Shown here piece after piece: positions 44,777-53,388 of a DNA stretch of 64,000 nt. Under the pieces are notes generated by a model. It was not told the origin of the DNA. It saw only the letters and a program-made list of their open reading frames with translations, and ran no database searches. A program made the position numbers and the translations under genes. The stretch comes from Pseudoalteromonas piscicida (GTDB lineage: Bacteria > Pseudomonadota > Gammaproteobacteria > Enterobacterales > Alteromonadaceae). The first letter of the stretch is position 1; every line of letters begins with the position of its first letter. The stretch spans positions 933,501 to 997,500 of the forward strand of contig NZ_CP021647.1 in NCBI RefSeq assembly GCF_002208135.1, read 5' to 3'.

Positions 44777-45531
44777 CCTATCTTCACCTCTTCATCGCTA
44801 GGTTTGCTACTACCCGACACTTTTATATTGATTTTATTCGTACCGTCTTGGTTTAATGGCTCTGCGCCAAGCACTACATCAAGGCCTGCAGGAGTCGCAC
44901 CGCCGGGCTGGCTCAATGGTGCAGGGGGCGTATTTTTATTATTAGATACCATTAAATCTCCCTGCCTAACCGCCGGTTTTCCCTCTATGTAAACATCAAA
45001 GCTGCCTTGCAGAAACTCTGCTTTTTTACCCAATGTTCGACTAGCGATACCTTTTTTATTACCGGGTTGGTCTCCCGTACTTTTTGAAAAGTTAGACTTG
45101 ATATTGGCCGCACCGTTACCTTGAATTTTTACTGAGCTGGCAACGCTTGCGGCGTCTGATGAGCGAGCAATGTTACCGTAGGGAATAGGCAAAACCACTT
45201 TGCCTATCTTAGTCAAACAAACGTCTACTGTGCTTAACACACCGCCGCTGCCACTATGCACAGCGGTTCTACCGTTAATGAGAACGTTCGCGTTTGACAC
45301 GATAGACGCTTGTCTGGCTTCGGCTTCAAAATCTCTGGCAACATCACTCTCAGTTCCTACTTGCCAACCCAGTTTAAGGGTTACTAAGTCTAAGAATGCT
45401 TGTGGGTCGCTAATAGGCAGATTAACATCCATCCCCGGTATTGGCTCAATATGCGGTAGAACAGCCGTTTGGTTTTGTTCATCCCACTGTGGTGGGTCGA
45501 TTATGTAGTCAGGAATAAACGCATTGACCAT
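44773..45531 (-). CDS. PAAR-like DUF4150 protein (T6SS spike tip/adaptor)
   Basis: A 252-residue protein with the DUF4150 core: VLINGRTAVHSGSGGVLSTV, VVLPIPYGNIARSSDAASVA, STGDQPGNKKGIASRTLG and EGKPAVRQGDLMVSNNKNT. DUF4150 proteins fold like PAAR tips and load effectors on the VgrG spike. It overlaps the effector start by 4 bp and follows a small gene by 5 bp. No hcp, vgrG or structural T6SS genes are nearby, so this is an orphan cassette that would use a system encoded elsewhere. Confidence 0.86.
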   Translation of the reverse strand: MVNAFIPDYIIDPPQWDEQNQTAVLPHIEPIPGMDVNLPISDPQAFLDLVTLKLGWQVGTESDVARDFEAEARQASIVSNANVLINGRTAVHSGSGGVLSTVDVCLTKIGKVVLPIPYGNIARSSDAASVASSVKIQGNGAANIKSNFSKSTGDQPGNKKGIASRTLGKKAEFLQGSFDVYIEGKPAVRQGDLMVSNNKNTPPAPLSQPGGATPAGLDVVLGAEPLNQDGTNKINIKVSGSSKPSDEEVKIG

Positions 45532-45536
45532 TTGGC

Positions 45537-45797
45537 CTAAGTTAAATCGCCGTATTTAGCTCTTTCGATCTCTTCTAAAAAGGCTTGCTCTCCCGCAGCA
45601 CGGTCGGGAAATATCGCAATACGATAGGCTTGTCCCAGCGCTTGATTTCGCTTTGCACTGATATTTAATGGCAGTAGGGCTGGATTGTTGTGTCGCCAAG
45701 AAGCAGAACCTGAGGTTCGTAATTTGGCAGTTTGCGCGTCGACATTGTATTGCACGCTCTGGGCTTTGTTGCCTGCACCGGCGCCGATAAAGCTCAT
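45537..45797 (-). CDS. Small SWRHNNP-type protein, first gene of the effector cassette
   Basis: An 86-residue protein. The segment SGSASWRHNNPALLPLNISA, followed by YRIAIFPDRAAGEQAFLEEI, resembles the SWRNNNPGN...FAIFPDYETG motif of a domain often found with phage- and T6SS-like proteins. Here it stops soon after that motif, so it looks short. It is 5 bp before the DUF4150 gene and downstream of the 11-bp tandem repeat. Possible role: small chaperone, or a remnant of a longer protein. Confidence 0.55.
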   Translation of the reverse strand: MSFIGAGAGNKAQSVQYNVDAQTAKLRTSGSASWRHNNPALLPLNISAKRNQALGQAYRIAIFPDRAAGEQAFLEEIERAKYGDLT

Positions 45798-45862
45798 TGT
45801 GTTGTCCTTAAATTATTCCTTTAGTCGCAGTTGTATTGACTTTATCTAATACAAACGGCGTA

Positions 45863-45950
45863 ATTGTCTGCGCATTGTCTGCGCATTGTCTGCGCATTGT
45901 CTGCGCATTGTCTGCGCATTGTCTGCGCATTGTCTGCGCATTGTCTGCGC
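45863..45950. repeat. Eight perfect 11-bp tandem repeats
   Basis: Unit ATTGTCTGCGC is repeated eight times without change, then a partial TTTGTC. It lies 66 bp before the start of the T6SS cassette, within its promoter region. Being perfect, it is likely to vary in copy number; each unit adds about one helical turn. An ORF through it is a translation of the repeat. Confidence 0.95.
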
Positions 45951-46097
45951 TTTGTCAAAGTGTGAATTATTGTGAGCGTTTATTAACGTGAGCTGTATAA
46001 AGCAAGTGCGAGTGGCAATGAAGGTGGAAGTGAGTGGATAAACCACCTTACTAATGCAAAGTGGTTTGGGTCGACTTGGATTGATAACTTCTGGGAG

Positions 46098-46313
46098 TTA
46101 GGCAAAGCTTTCGTTGATGAGTTCTGCGCTATAGCCTGCATTACGAATAATGGCGATAACGTCGTCTTCTCCTTTGGTGCTTGAAATTTCAACGATTTTA
46201 TCATCTAGGCGGACATTCACTTGCGCTTGGCTATCAGCCGCTTGCATTGCTTCTGTGATTGCTTTTACGCAGTGACCGCAGACCATTTTTTCTACTCTTA
46301 GTCTTAACATCAT
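46098..46313 (-). CDS. copZ: CopZ-like copper chaperone
   Basis: A 71-residue single heavy-metal-associated domain. The metal site is MVCGHCVKAITEAMQ, and the fold ends with DVIAIIRNAGYSAELI. It delivers Cu(I) to CopA-type ATPases. It is divergent from copA, and its own promoter has a CueR-type architecture at 46342-46372. Confidence 0.9.
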   Translation of the reverse strand: MMLRLRVEKMVCGHCVKAITEAMQAADSQAQVNVRLDDKIVEISSTKGEDDVIAIIRNAGYSAELINESFA

Positions 46314-46341
46314 TATTTCCTTTGTAGATTAAAGAGTTTGC

Positions 46342-46372
46342 ACTGTGAAGCTTCCCTTGATGGTAAGGTCAA
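46342..46372 (-). promoter_or_regulatory. CueR-type promoter of copZ
   Basis: On the minus strand: TTGACC (-35, 46367-46372), a 19-bp spacer, then CACAGT (-10, 46342-46347). The spacer contains the dyad ACCTTACC...GGGAAGCT. The overlong spacer is the mark of MerR-family activators such as CueR. Confidence 0.8.
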
Positions 46373-46380
46373 CTAATATT

Positions 46381-46434
46381 TAACCTGAGCTTCAGATAAT
46401 TAATATCTCTCTAGCAGCCAGTTTTAACGCTAAC
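46381..46434 (+). repeat. 54-bp dispersed repeat, copy B
   Basis: TAACCTGAGCTTCAGATAAT ... CTAGCAGCCAGTTTTAACGC matches the copy at 29967-30020 (minus strand) with a few differences. It fits exactly between the divergent copZ and copA promoters. Confidence 0.75.
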
Positions 46435-46438
46435 TTGT

Positions 46439-46469
46439 TTGACCTTACCATGAGGGTAAGGGTTAGTGT
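46439..46469 (+). promoter_or_regulatory. CueR-type promoter of copA
   Basis: TTGACC (46439-46444), a 19-bp spacer, TAGTGT (46464-46469). The spacer holds ACCTTACC-ATGA-GGGTAAGGGT, a CueR-like dyad. Transcription would start near 46476, so the ATG there cannot be the working start and the ATG at 46506 is used. Confidence 0.85.
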
Positions 46470-46505
46470 CCAACAATGAGAATTAACGCGTTTGCGGAGA
46501 TAGAA

Positions 46506-48884
46506 ATGGACAAGGTAATAAAATTTAATGTATCGGGCATGACATGCGCCTCGTGCGTTGGCCGAGTTGAGAAAGCCTTAGAGAAAGTGTCTGGCGTTGT
46601 CAGTGCCAGTGTTAACTTAGCTTTGGAAGCGGTGTCTGTTGAAGGCAGTGCGGAAGTGTCGGCATTGGTGAGTGCGGTAAAAGATGCAGGTTACAAGGTC
46701 AATACCAGTGAAGTGCAATATCAAGTTAAAGGCATGACTTGCGCGTCTTGTGTGAACCGAGTGGAAAAGGCGGCGCAAGCATTACCGCAGGTAATTAAAG
46801 CCGAGGTCAATTTAGCGACTGAAAAGCTTACCTTAACTTTAGTGGCAGAATTACCGTTCGCTGAAATAGAAGCCAAGCTTAACGACGCCGGTTACACCGT
46901 GGTGCAGCCACAAGCAGGCTCGGATGAGTTAAACGAACAAGTTGCAGCAACTCCCTTTTATCGCGCTGATTGGTTCCCGGCAGTGGCGTCACTGACGCTC
47001 ACTCTACCTATGGTGTTACCCATGTTTGCCATGTTGTTTAACCAAAACTGGATGCTCCCTGCATGGATGCAATGGGCACTGGCAACACCTGTTCAGTTTT
47101 ATTTTGGTGCGCGTTTTTATCGTGCTGGATGGGGAGCAATAAAAGCGGGAACGGGGAATATGGATTTGCTGGTGGCCATCGGCACCAGTGCAGCGTATGG
47201 TCTGTCAGTGTATTTGTGGTGGACATTCAGCGGTGAGCATGGCGCTCCGCATTTATACTTCGAAAGCAGCAGTGCCGTGTTGAGCTTGGTACTGCTGGGT
47301 AAGTATCTTGAACACAGAGCCAAGCTGCGTACAACCAGCGCCCTTAAAGCGCTTGAAAGCTTAAGGCCAACATCGGCTATGGTCTGGCGTGATAACAGTT
47401 GGCGAGAAGTCCCAGCTGGGGCAGTAAAAAGTGGCGAACGACTATTGATCAAACCTGGTGAGCGTATACCGGTTGATGGCGTTGTAGTTGAAGGTCACTC
47501 ACAGGTAGATGAAGCGCTTATCAGCGGTGAAAGCGTGCCTGTTTATAAAGCACAAACAGATAAAGTGACTGGTGGTTCGGTGAATCTTGATGGCGTGCTT
47601 GAAGTGGATGCAACCAGTGTTGGCGCGGAATCGACCCTAGCCAAAATTATTCGCTTGGTAGAGCAAGCACAAGGCGCGAAAGCACCAGTGCAAGCGTTGG
47701 TGGATAAAGTGAGTGCGGTATTTGTACCAGCAGTACTAGTGATTGCGCTTATTACATTTTTTGCATGGGGCCTCAGCACGGGAGATTGGCCAACGGGTAT
47801 TCTTAATGCAGTGGCCGTTCTTGTTATTGCTTGCCCGTGTGCGCTTGGTTTAGCAACACCAGCCGCGATTATGGCAGGTACTGGCACTGCCGCGCGCTAT
47901 GGGATCTTAGTAAAAGATGCTGGTGCACTGGAGCAAGCAACTACCATCGATATGGTAATTTTTGATAAAACCGGCACGCTTACGGTGGGCAAACCTGAGC
48001 TTAGCAATATGCACACTTTTACGTATCATCAAAACGACGTGTTACAGCTAGCGGCATCGTTACAGCAATACAGCGAACACCCGCTTGCCAAGGCTGTGGT
48101 CAATAAGGCACAAGAAAAGCAATTGTCATTACTTCCTGTAAGCGACTTTAAAGTGGTGGCGGGTAGAGGCGTTAAAGCACAATACCAAGATAAAACAGTC
48201 TATTTGGGGAGCGGTTTTTGGATGCAAGAGTTAGGCTTAACCTTGCCTGCGCTACCAGAAGAAATACCCGGCGCTTCTTTATCTTGGTTAGTGAGCCAAA
48301 ATAGTGAACTGAGTTGCGAGTTTTTGGCGCTATTCTACTTTACTGACGAGCTTAAAGCTCATGCCTATACCGCGGTCAAACAGCTTAAGCAGCAAGGAAT
48401 TAAAGTTGCAATGTTGACCGGAGACAGCCAAAGTAGTGCACAGTACAATGCTAAATTGCTGGAGCTGGACGATTATAAAGCGCAAGTACTGCCAGAGCAC
48501 AAAGCTGAGTATATTGCTAATGCCCAACAGCAAGGTTACTGTGTGGCAATGGTCGGCGACGGGATCAATGACGCCCCAGCGCTGGCACAGGCTGATCTGG
48601 GTATCGCAATGGCAACCGGTACGGAAGTGGCGGTAAGCGCGTCGGCAATGACGCTGATGCGCGGCGAGCCAAGCTTAGTGGCATCTGCTTTAGCGATGGC
48701 AAAATTAACCTATCGCAAAATCAAGCAAAATCTATTTTGGGCATTTATCTTTAATGTCATTGGCATTCCATTGGCAGCACTGGGTTACCTTAACCCTATT
48801 TTTGCAGGTGCGGCGATGGCGGCCAGTAGTTTACTAGTCATTAGCAATGCGTTGTTATTGCAACGTTGGCAACCAAAGGAGTAA
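46506..48884 (+). CDS. copA: CopA Cu(I)-exporting P1B-type ATPase
   Basis: A 792-residue copper ATPase. Two N-terminal metal-binding domains each have GMTCASC. The membrane part carries VLVIACPCALGLATPAA with the CPC ion site. The phosphorylation site DKTGTLT, the HP motif in YSEHPLAKAV and the hinge GDGINDAPALAQAD are all present. It pumps Cu(I) to the periplasm. The start at 46506 has GGAG upstream and lies after the predicted transcription start. It is followed by cueR 5 bp downstream, and copZ is divergent. Confidence 0.96.
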   Translation: MDKVIKFNVSGMTCASCVGRVEKALEKVSGVVSASVNLALEAVSVEGSAEVSALVSAVKDAGYKVNTSEVQYQVKGMTCASCVNRVEKAAQALPQVIKAEVNLATEKLTLTLVAELPFAEIEAKLNDAGYTVVQPQAGSDELNEQVAATPFYRADWFPAVASLTLTLPMVLPMFAMLFNQNWMLPAWMQWALATPVQFYFGARFYRAGWGAIKAGTGNMDLLVAIGTSAAYGLSVYLWWTFSGEHGAPHLYFESSSAVLSLVLLGKYLEHRAKLRTTSALKALESLRPTSAMVWRDNSWREVPAGAVKSGERLLIKPGERIPVDGVVVEGHSQVDEALISGESVPVYKAQTDKVTGGSVNLDGVLEVDATSVGAESTLAKIIRLVEQAQGAKAPVQALVDKVSAVFVPAVLVIALITFFAWGLSTGDWPTGILNAVAVLVIACPCALGLATPAAIMAGTGTAARYGILVKDAGALEQATTIDMVIFDKTGTLTVGKPELSNMHTFTYHQNDVLQLAASLQQYSEHPLAKAVVNKAQEKQLSLLPVSDFKVVAGRGVKAQYQDKTVYLGSGFWMQELGLTLPALPEEIPGASLSWLVSQNSELSCEFLALFYFTDELKAHAYTAVKQLKQQGIKVAMLTGDSQSSAQYNAKLLELDDYKAQVLPEHKAEYIANAQQQGYCVAMVGDGINDAPALAQADLGIAMATGTEVAVSASAMTLMRGEPSLVASALAMAKLTYRKIKQNLFWAFIFNVIGIPLAALGYLNPIFAGAAMAASSLLVISNALLLQRWQPKE

Positions 48885-48889
48885 ACGTC

Positions 48890-49300
48890 ATGGAAAAACT
48901 GATCACAATCGGTGAAGCCGCGCAGCGTACAGGACTCTCTGCAAAAATGATCCGCCATTATGAGGCAAGCGGGCTACTAAAGTGCAGCAAAAGAAGTGAA
49001 GCGGGTTACAGGCTGTACGACTCGCAACAATTACAATTACTAGGTGTGATAAAGCAAGCACGAAAACTAGGGTTTCCTATTGCGCAGATCCAATCTTTAC
49101 TCGATTTGTTACAAAATCCAGACCGTACTAGCCGTGAAGTCAAATCGATAGCGCAGCATCATTTGAATGAGATTGAGCATAAAATCAATGAACTTCAGCA
49201 AATGCGTGAGACCTTGAAACAACTGTCGGACAACTGTAGTGGTGACGAAAATGCAAACTGTCCAATTTTAGATGGGCTTTGCCAAAATAGCCTAAAATAG
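48890..49300 (+). CDS. cueR: CueR copper-responsive MerR-family activator
   Basis: A 136-residue MerR protein. The HTH (TIGEAAQRTGLSAKMIRHYE, then SGLLKCSKRSEAGYRLYD) is followed by a dimer helix. The C-terminal metal loop reads CSGDENANCPILDGLCQ, matching CueR with two ligand cysteines. The ATG 48890 follows AAGGAG; the upstream start lies inside copA and is rejected. It would regulate the copA, copZ and, by site similarity, the 52849 promoter in this window. Confidence 0.94.
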   Translation: MEKLITIGEAAQRTGLSAKMIRHYEASGLLKCSKRSEAGYRLYDSQQLQLLGVIKQARKLGFPIAQIQSLLDLLQNPDRTSREVKSIAQHHLNEIEHKINELQQMRETLKQLSDNCSGDENANCPILDGLCQNSLK

Positions 49301-49325
49301 CTGAAGGTTAGAATAACCAAACGTT

Positions 49326-49362
49326 AAAAAGCCAGTCTTCAATTAAGAAGACTGGCTTTTTT
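49326..49362. terminator. Bidirectional terminator between cueR and the aminotransferase
   Basis: AAAAAGCCAGTCTTC/GAAGACTGGCTTTTTT with a 6-nt loop; T-runs on both strands. It separates two convergent transcripts. Confidence 0.95.
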
Positions 49363-49378
49363 GTTGTGCAGAATAGCG

Positions 49379-50673
49379 CTAAGCCTCAAGTAATAGTCTT
49401 GACTGGGTAAGTGCGAGCAGTGCACTTTGTAATCTTGGCAGCGCCGTTTCAATTTCACTCGGTGAAATAGTACAAACGGCAGCGCGATACCAAAGCTGTG
49501 ACGCTTTAGAGCGACAGCCAAAGCTGGCGAATGGCACCAGTGCTAACCCTGCGCTATCAATTAAATAACGACTAACTTGATCTGCATTTTCGAGTACGTT
49601 TCCGTTGGGTGTTTCCATATTGATGGCGTCGATCTTCAAGGTCATATAAATGCCGGCATTTGGTATAAATGAATCGATTGCCATGCCTGCGCTTTTCATA
49701 TCCTGAACACCCTGATGCAGTACCGCCATTGAGGCTAGTATTTTTTCTTTAAAGCCGGCTAAATAACTTTGTAGGTAGGCTTCATTTTGAAATAACACCG
49801 CAGTGGCAAGTTGCTCTGCCGTCGGGGCCATTGCACCTATATGTTCTTGGATCACCTGCATTTTTGCTATCACTTCGTGTGGGCCTGTCGCCCACCCAAC
49901 TCGAATACCTGTTGCGGCAAAAGCTTTGGTGCCGGCATCAACCACTATTAAGTAAGGCTTGATATCTGGGCAAAGCGACGCTGGATGATAATGCTCAACC
50001 TCTTGCATTGTCAGCATCCAGTACACTTGGTCGTAGATCACATAGAGTGGTTTGGCGTTTATAGTTCTGCGGCGCGCGTTTTCTGCGACAACCATGTCGC
50101 AGATTTCACTGAGCTGTTGCTTTGAAAACATAGAGCCGTTCGGGTTTTGTGGTGAGCATAAGGTGATAAGGCGCGCGTCAGATATATGCGCTTGAAGCTG
50201 TTCCGCTGTAGGTAAAAACTGATTTGCTACGCTGGTTTCAATTGGCACGTGCTTGCCACCACACATAGTGGTGTAAAACATGTTATTCCAAGAAGGAACA
50301 GGGTAGATCACCTTGTCATCTGCGCTCACTGTAGCGAGCATCGCAGAATACAGCAAAGGCCTTGCACCGCCAGAGATCAGCATCTCTGTGTCTGGGTTGT
50401 AGCTGACGTCAAAGTGCTTTTTAGTTTGTTTTGCTACTTCATCGCGAAGTGATAACACCCCCTCAAGTGGGGGTAATCGTTATGCTTATTCTCGTAAGCT
50501 TGCTGGATCTGTGCGGTAAGGTAGTCGGGCATCGGAAATTGTTGCGTGTCAAAATCTCCAATGATCAAATCACAAATTACCTTCCCCTTTGCAAGCTGCT
50601 CCTGCACGTAAAACTCAAGGTGAATAATGTCCGAGTAATCAAGTGCATTGGCTAAATTCGATAAGTTTTCCAT
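49379..50673 (-). CDS. PLP-dependent class I/II aminotransferase, one apparent frameshift
   Basis: The N-terminal 70 residues (50673-50470) read up to AYENKHNDYP. The frame breaks in the C5/G5 run at 50469-50473; one more base gives YPPLEGVLSLRDEVAKQ and continues to 49379, about 430 residues in total. The fold-type I core is clear: SGGARPLLYSAMLAT, LCSPQNPNGSMFS, YVIYDQVYW, VVDAGTKAFAATGIRVGW with the PLP lysine. This is an aspartate-aminotransferase-like enzyme. It is third in an operon with an unknown protein and a cysteine desulfurase behind a CueR-type promoter. Its substrate may be an amino or keto acid of the same pathway, which is inference. Confidence 0.8.
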
Positions 50674-50722
50674 TGTTATATTTTTCTCCTTAAGTATCTA
50701 ATTGGGAATAATTTAGTATTAT

Positions 50723-51931
50723 TTAGAGAAGTAAAGTGAGCGCCGCGACTTCTCTAACCTTGTTGAGTGCGAAGTCAATTTCGGCTTCTGTAGTATGCCT
50801 GCCTAGGCTAAAGCGTATGGTTGCCTGTGCCAGTTCATCCGATAGCCCAAGTGCGGTTAATACGTGGCTTGGCGATAGGTTGCTTGACGAACAAGCTGAG
50901 CCAGTACTGACCGAAATGCTCTTCTTTAATAAGCTCAGCATTTTTTTACCGTCGGTGTCATGAAAAGAGACATTACAAACATGCGGGAGTCTTTCTTCGC
51001 TCATGCCATTGACTTGCACCTGTTGTAGCTCCAATAAACCATCTTCTAGCTTGTCCCTTAGCTGTTCAACTTTGTCAATTGCGCCATTGCTTAGTTCTCG
51101 CTGTGCAAGTTCCACTGCCTTGGCAAAACCAACAATGCCAGGTACATTTAACGTGCCACCGCGTAGCCCTTGCTCGCTTCCACCACCGGTGATCTGCGGC
51201 CTAATATCAACCACTCTATTGCCATGCTGATGTCTTAAATACAGGCCGCCAACCCCTTTAGGGCCATAAATTTTGTGTGCTGAGCAAGTTAAAATATCAA
51301 TAGGGCAAGTGGTTAGATTGATATCAACCTTGCCAAGCGCTTGTGTGGCGTCAGACATAAATAGAATGCCATGTTGCTTTGCAATAAAGGCAATGTGTTC
51401 GATTGGATTAATGGTGCCAATTTCGTTATTTGCGTACATCACGGTGATTAAAATTGTTTCAGGCGTGATTGTGGCCTTCATTGCGTCGATATCAAAGCTG
51501 CCATCAGGTAACGGCTCAAGATAAGAAACGCGAGCGCCTTCCTGTTCTAGATCTCTAAGTGTTGCAAGCGTTGCAGGGTGCTCAATCGACGAAGTAATAA
51601 TGTGCTTGCCTTTGTGATTACAAGCACGAAACACGCCGCGGATCCCTAAGTTGTTGCTTTCAGTCGCGCCAGAAGTAAAGATAAAATTTTCAGGTTGTGC
51701 GCCAAGGGCGTCTGCAATTTTTTCACGGGCTTGTTCGACCGCTTTATGGGCGTTCCAGCCATGTAAACCATACATGCTCGCAGCATTACCAAAGTCGTTA
51801 CAAAAGTAAGGTAACATGGCTTGTAACACTGCTTCGTCGCACGGCGTTGTGGCGTTGTGATCTAAATAGATAGGAAAGCGTAGCGACGCTTCAGTGGTGG
51901 ACTTACTCTCTAGTGCTGTAATGAGTGACAT
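50723..51931 (-). CDS. NifS/IscS-type cysteine desulfurase
   Basis: A 402-residue PLP enzyme. Start ATG 51931 follows CGGAGA. Family features are YLDHNATTPCDEAVLQAML, FTSGATESNNLGIRGVF, the PLP lysine in TCSAHKIYGPKGVGGLYL, and the catalytic cysteine in STGSACSSSNLSPSHVL. It removes sulfur from cysteine and passes it as a persulfide. There is no iscR, iscU or iscA beside it, so it is probably a dedicated sulfur donor for this operon and not for general iron-sulfur assembly. 49 bp separate it from the aminotransferase gene. Confidence 0.9.
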   Translation of the reverse strand: MSLITALESKSTTEASLRFPIYLDHNATTPCDEAVLQAMLPYFCNDFGNAASMYGLHGWNAHKAVEQAREKIADALGAQPENFIFTSGATESNNLGIRGVFRACNHKGKHIITSSIEHPATLATLRDLEQEGARVSYLEPLPDGSFDIDAMKATITPETILITVMYANNEIGTINPIEHIAFIAKQHGILFMSDATQALGKVDINLTTCPIDILTCSAHKIYGPKGVGGLYLRHQHGNRVVDIRPQITGGGSEQGLRGGTLNVPGIVGFAKAVELAQRELSNGAIDKVEQLRDKLEDGLLELQQVQVNGMSEERLPHVCNVSFHDTDGKKMLSLLKKSISVSTGSACSSSNLSPSHVLTALGLSDELAQATIRFSLGRHTTEAEIDFALNKVREVAALTLLL

Positions 51932-51988
51932 AAAAATCTCCGTATAAAATTGGGGCAACAGGCAAATTGAAGCGGATAGGTGCTTGCG

Positions 51989-52849
51989 TTACGCTTCGCA
52001 AGCTCCGGCTAGGGTGCTGGTTTGGGTGTTAATGGAATAATCTTCCATATCAAAGTCAGACAAGAAGATATTGGAGATCTTAACGATATTGTCGCCTAGG
52101 CTTTCGTCTTGTAGGAAAAGTCCTAACGCCACTTCAGTACCATTCATGACCTTGTGAAAGTCATCCATTTCAGAGAAGTCCATAATGTGGAATACCCCTG
52201 CCTGAGGGTTCATTTTCAGTGCTTTTTGATATGTATCTTTATAGTGCTGCGCCATGATAAGCGGGCATTTTGCAGTCCATATATCCTTATCTTTTGATTC
52301 AGCTAAAACGATGTCTACTCCCTTACTGTTTTCGAAGAGAATTTTGGTCACACCGTTGCTCGTTGCGAGTGACAATTGTGGGAAACTTGCTAAATCTTGC
52401 GAGATGATTTTACGTAACGATTGGATACCACGGTTTTTACAATTGCGCTCCCCCTGAAGTACTAAGCGGTCGCGCTTTACAATGCTGTAATCACTTAATA
52501 CGACTTCTAGCTCGTCAGGTAATGGCGCAAGTCCTTGACTGTCGGTGGTCATTGCTGGGGATGCAGAAATATCACAAGATTCACTACCACACTGCAAACC
52601 TAGATCGTCTATCAACACGCCAAGCACTACTTTAAGTTTTTTCTTGTGCTCTAGAATCGCGTTGTTCGCGACACTTAACACCTTTACCATTGAATCGATT
52701 GAGAATTCAGTAGCGGAATAACGCGGATCAAAATGCCCACCTTCTAGATAAAAGGCGGAGACAGTCGGATAGTGTTCAGCGACATCCATGCGGATCATCT
52801 CTAGAAGTTTTTGCTCTACTTTTCCAACCATTTTTTCTTTTAATTTCAT
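51989..52849 (-). CDS. Unknown 286-residue protein, first gene of the copper-linked operon
   Basis: No family recognised. It is soluble, mixed alpha/beta by appearance, without a signal peptide or membrane helix. Cys pairs occur in LGLQCGSESCDIS and at the C-terminus (LAGACEA); RLVLQGERNCKNRG and MDFSEMDDFHKVMNG are other notable segments. Starts ATG 52849 with a second ATG at codon 7; no strong ribosome site. It is directly downstream of a CueR-type promoter and precedes the desulfurase by 57 bp. A role as a pathway enzyme or sulfur carrier is possible but not shown. Confidence 0.7.
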   Translation of the reverse strand: MKLKEKMVGKVEQKLLEMIRMDVAEHYPTVSAFYLEGGHFDPRYSATEFSIDSMVKVLSVANNAILEHKKKLKVVLGVLIDDLGLQCGSESCDISASPAMTTDSQGLAPLPDELEVVLSDYSIVKRDRLVLQGERNCKNRGIQSLRKIISQDLASFPQLSLATSNGVTKILFENSKGVDIVLAESKDKDIWTAKCPLIMAQHYKDTYQKALKMNPQAGVFHIMDFSEMDDFHKVMNGTEVALGLFLQDESLGDNIVKISNIFLSDFDMEDYSINTQTSTLAGACEA

Positions 52850-53040
52850 TTCGTTAGTCTCTATCTGTAGTTGTGTTAAAGGTGTTTAATACCTTTGAGT
52901 AACGGCCTAATTAGTTTGTTTACCGACAAGCATGTGCCAAAGCGGTAACGCACGAAGTAATTAATTTCCATGCCCTACTAACAAAGTGAGGTTAATAAAA
53001 AGTCAACTTCACCTTAAGGATGAATCTGCCAAGTTAAATA

Positions 53041-53071
53041 ACTGTAAAGATTGCCACGGTGGTAAGGTCAA
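53041..53071 (-). promoter_or_regulatory. CueR-type promoter of the desulfurase operon
   Basis: On the minus strand: TTGACC (53066-53071), 19-bp spacer, TACAGT (53041-53046). The spacer starts TTACCACCGTGGCAATCTT, giving the left half site ACCTTACC as at copA and copZ and a weaker right half. It lies about 190 bp before the unknown gene. The rest of the 635-bp divergent gap holds the phased repeats at 53389 and no gene. Confidence 0.75.
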
Positions 53072-53388
53072 TGTTTGTTTTCGCAAAAGTTGAGTTTTTT
53101 AGAAGTTTTTTTGTGAATCATTCATTTCAATTGTTTTAATCGAGTCAGCGCTAATTGGTGAAAAAGAAAACCAAGATCATGCTAAGTGGCTTGTTTAATT
53201 AATAAACATCTTTTAGGCGGAATAAGAAATCAGAAGGACTATGCCGATTTCTTCACCGAGTTGAGTCATTGCCGTTTGCACGGCATTTGCGTTAATTAAA
53301 ACAAACGCGATTAGCTAAGCGTTTTTGGCTAAAAACATTTGAGTTACATATCTATGTTGATTTAGTGAAACGTGGTTTTTGTACTCGC

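Noticed and set aside
45846-46046. 66-codon ORF across the 11-bp repeats (NAQTMRRQCAD repeats)
   Set aside because: It is only a translation of the tandem repeat; no ribosome site and no conserved content.
46476-46505. Upstream ATG for copA
   Set aside because: It coincides with the predicted transcription start of the CueR promoter and lacks a ribosome site.
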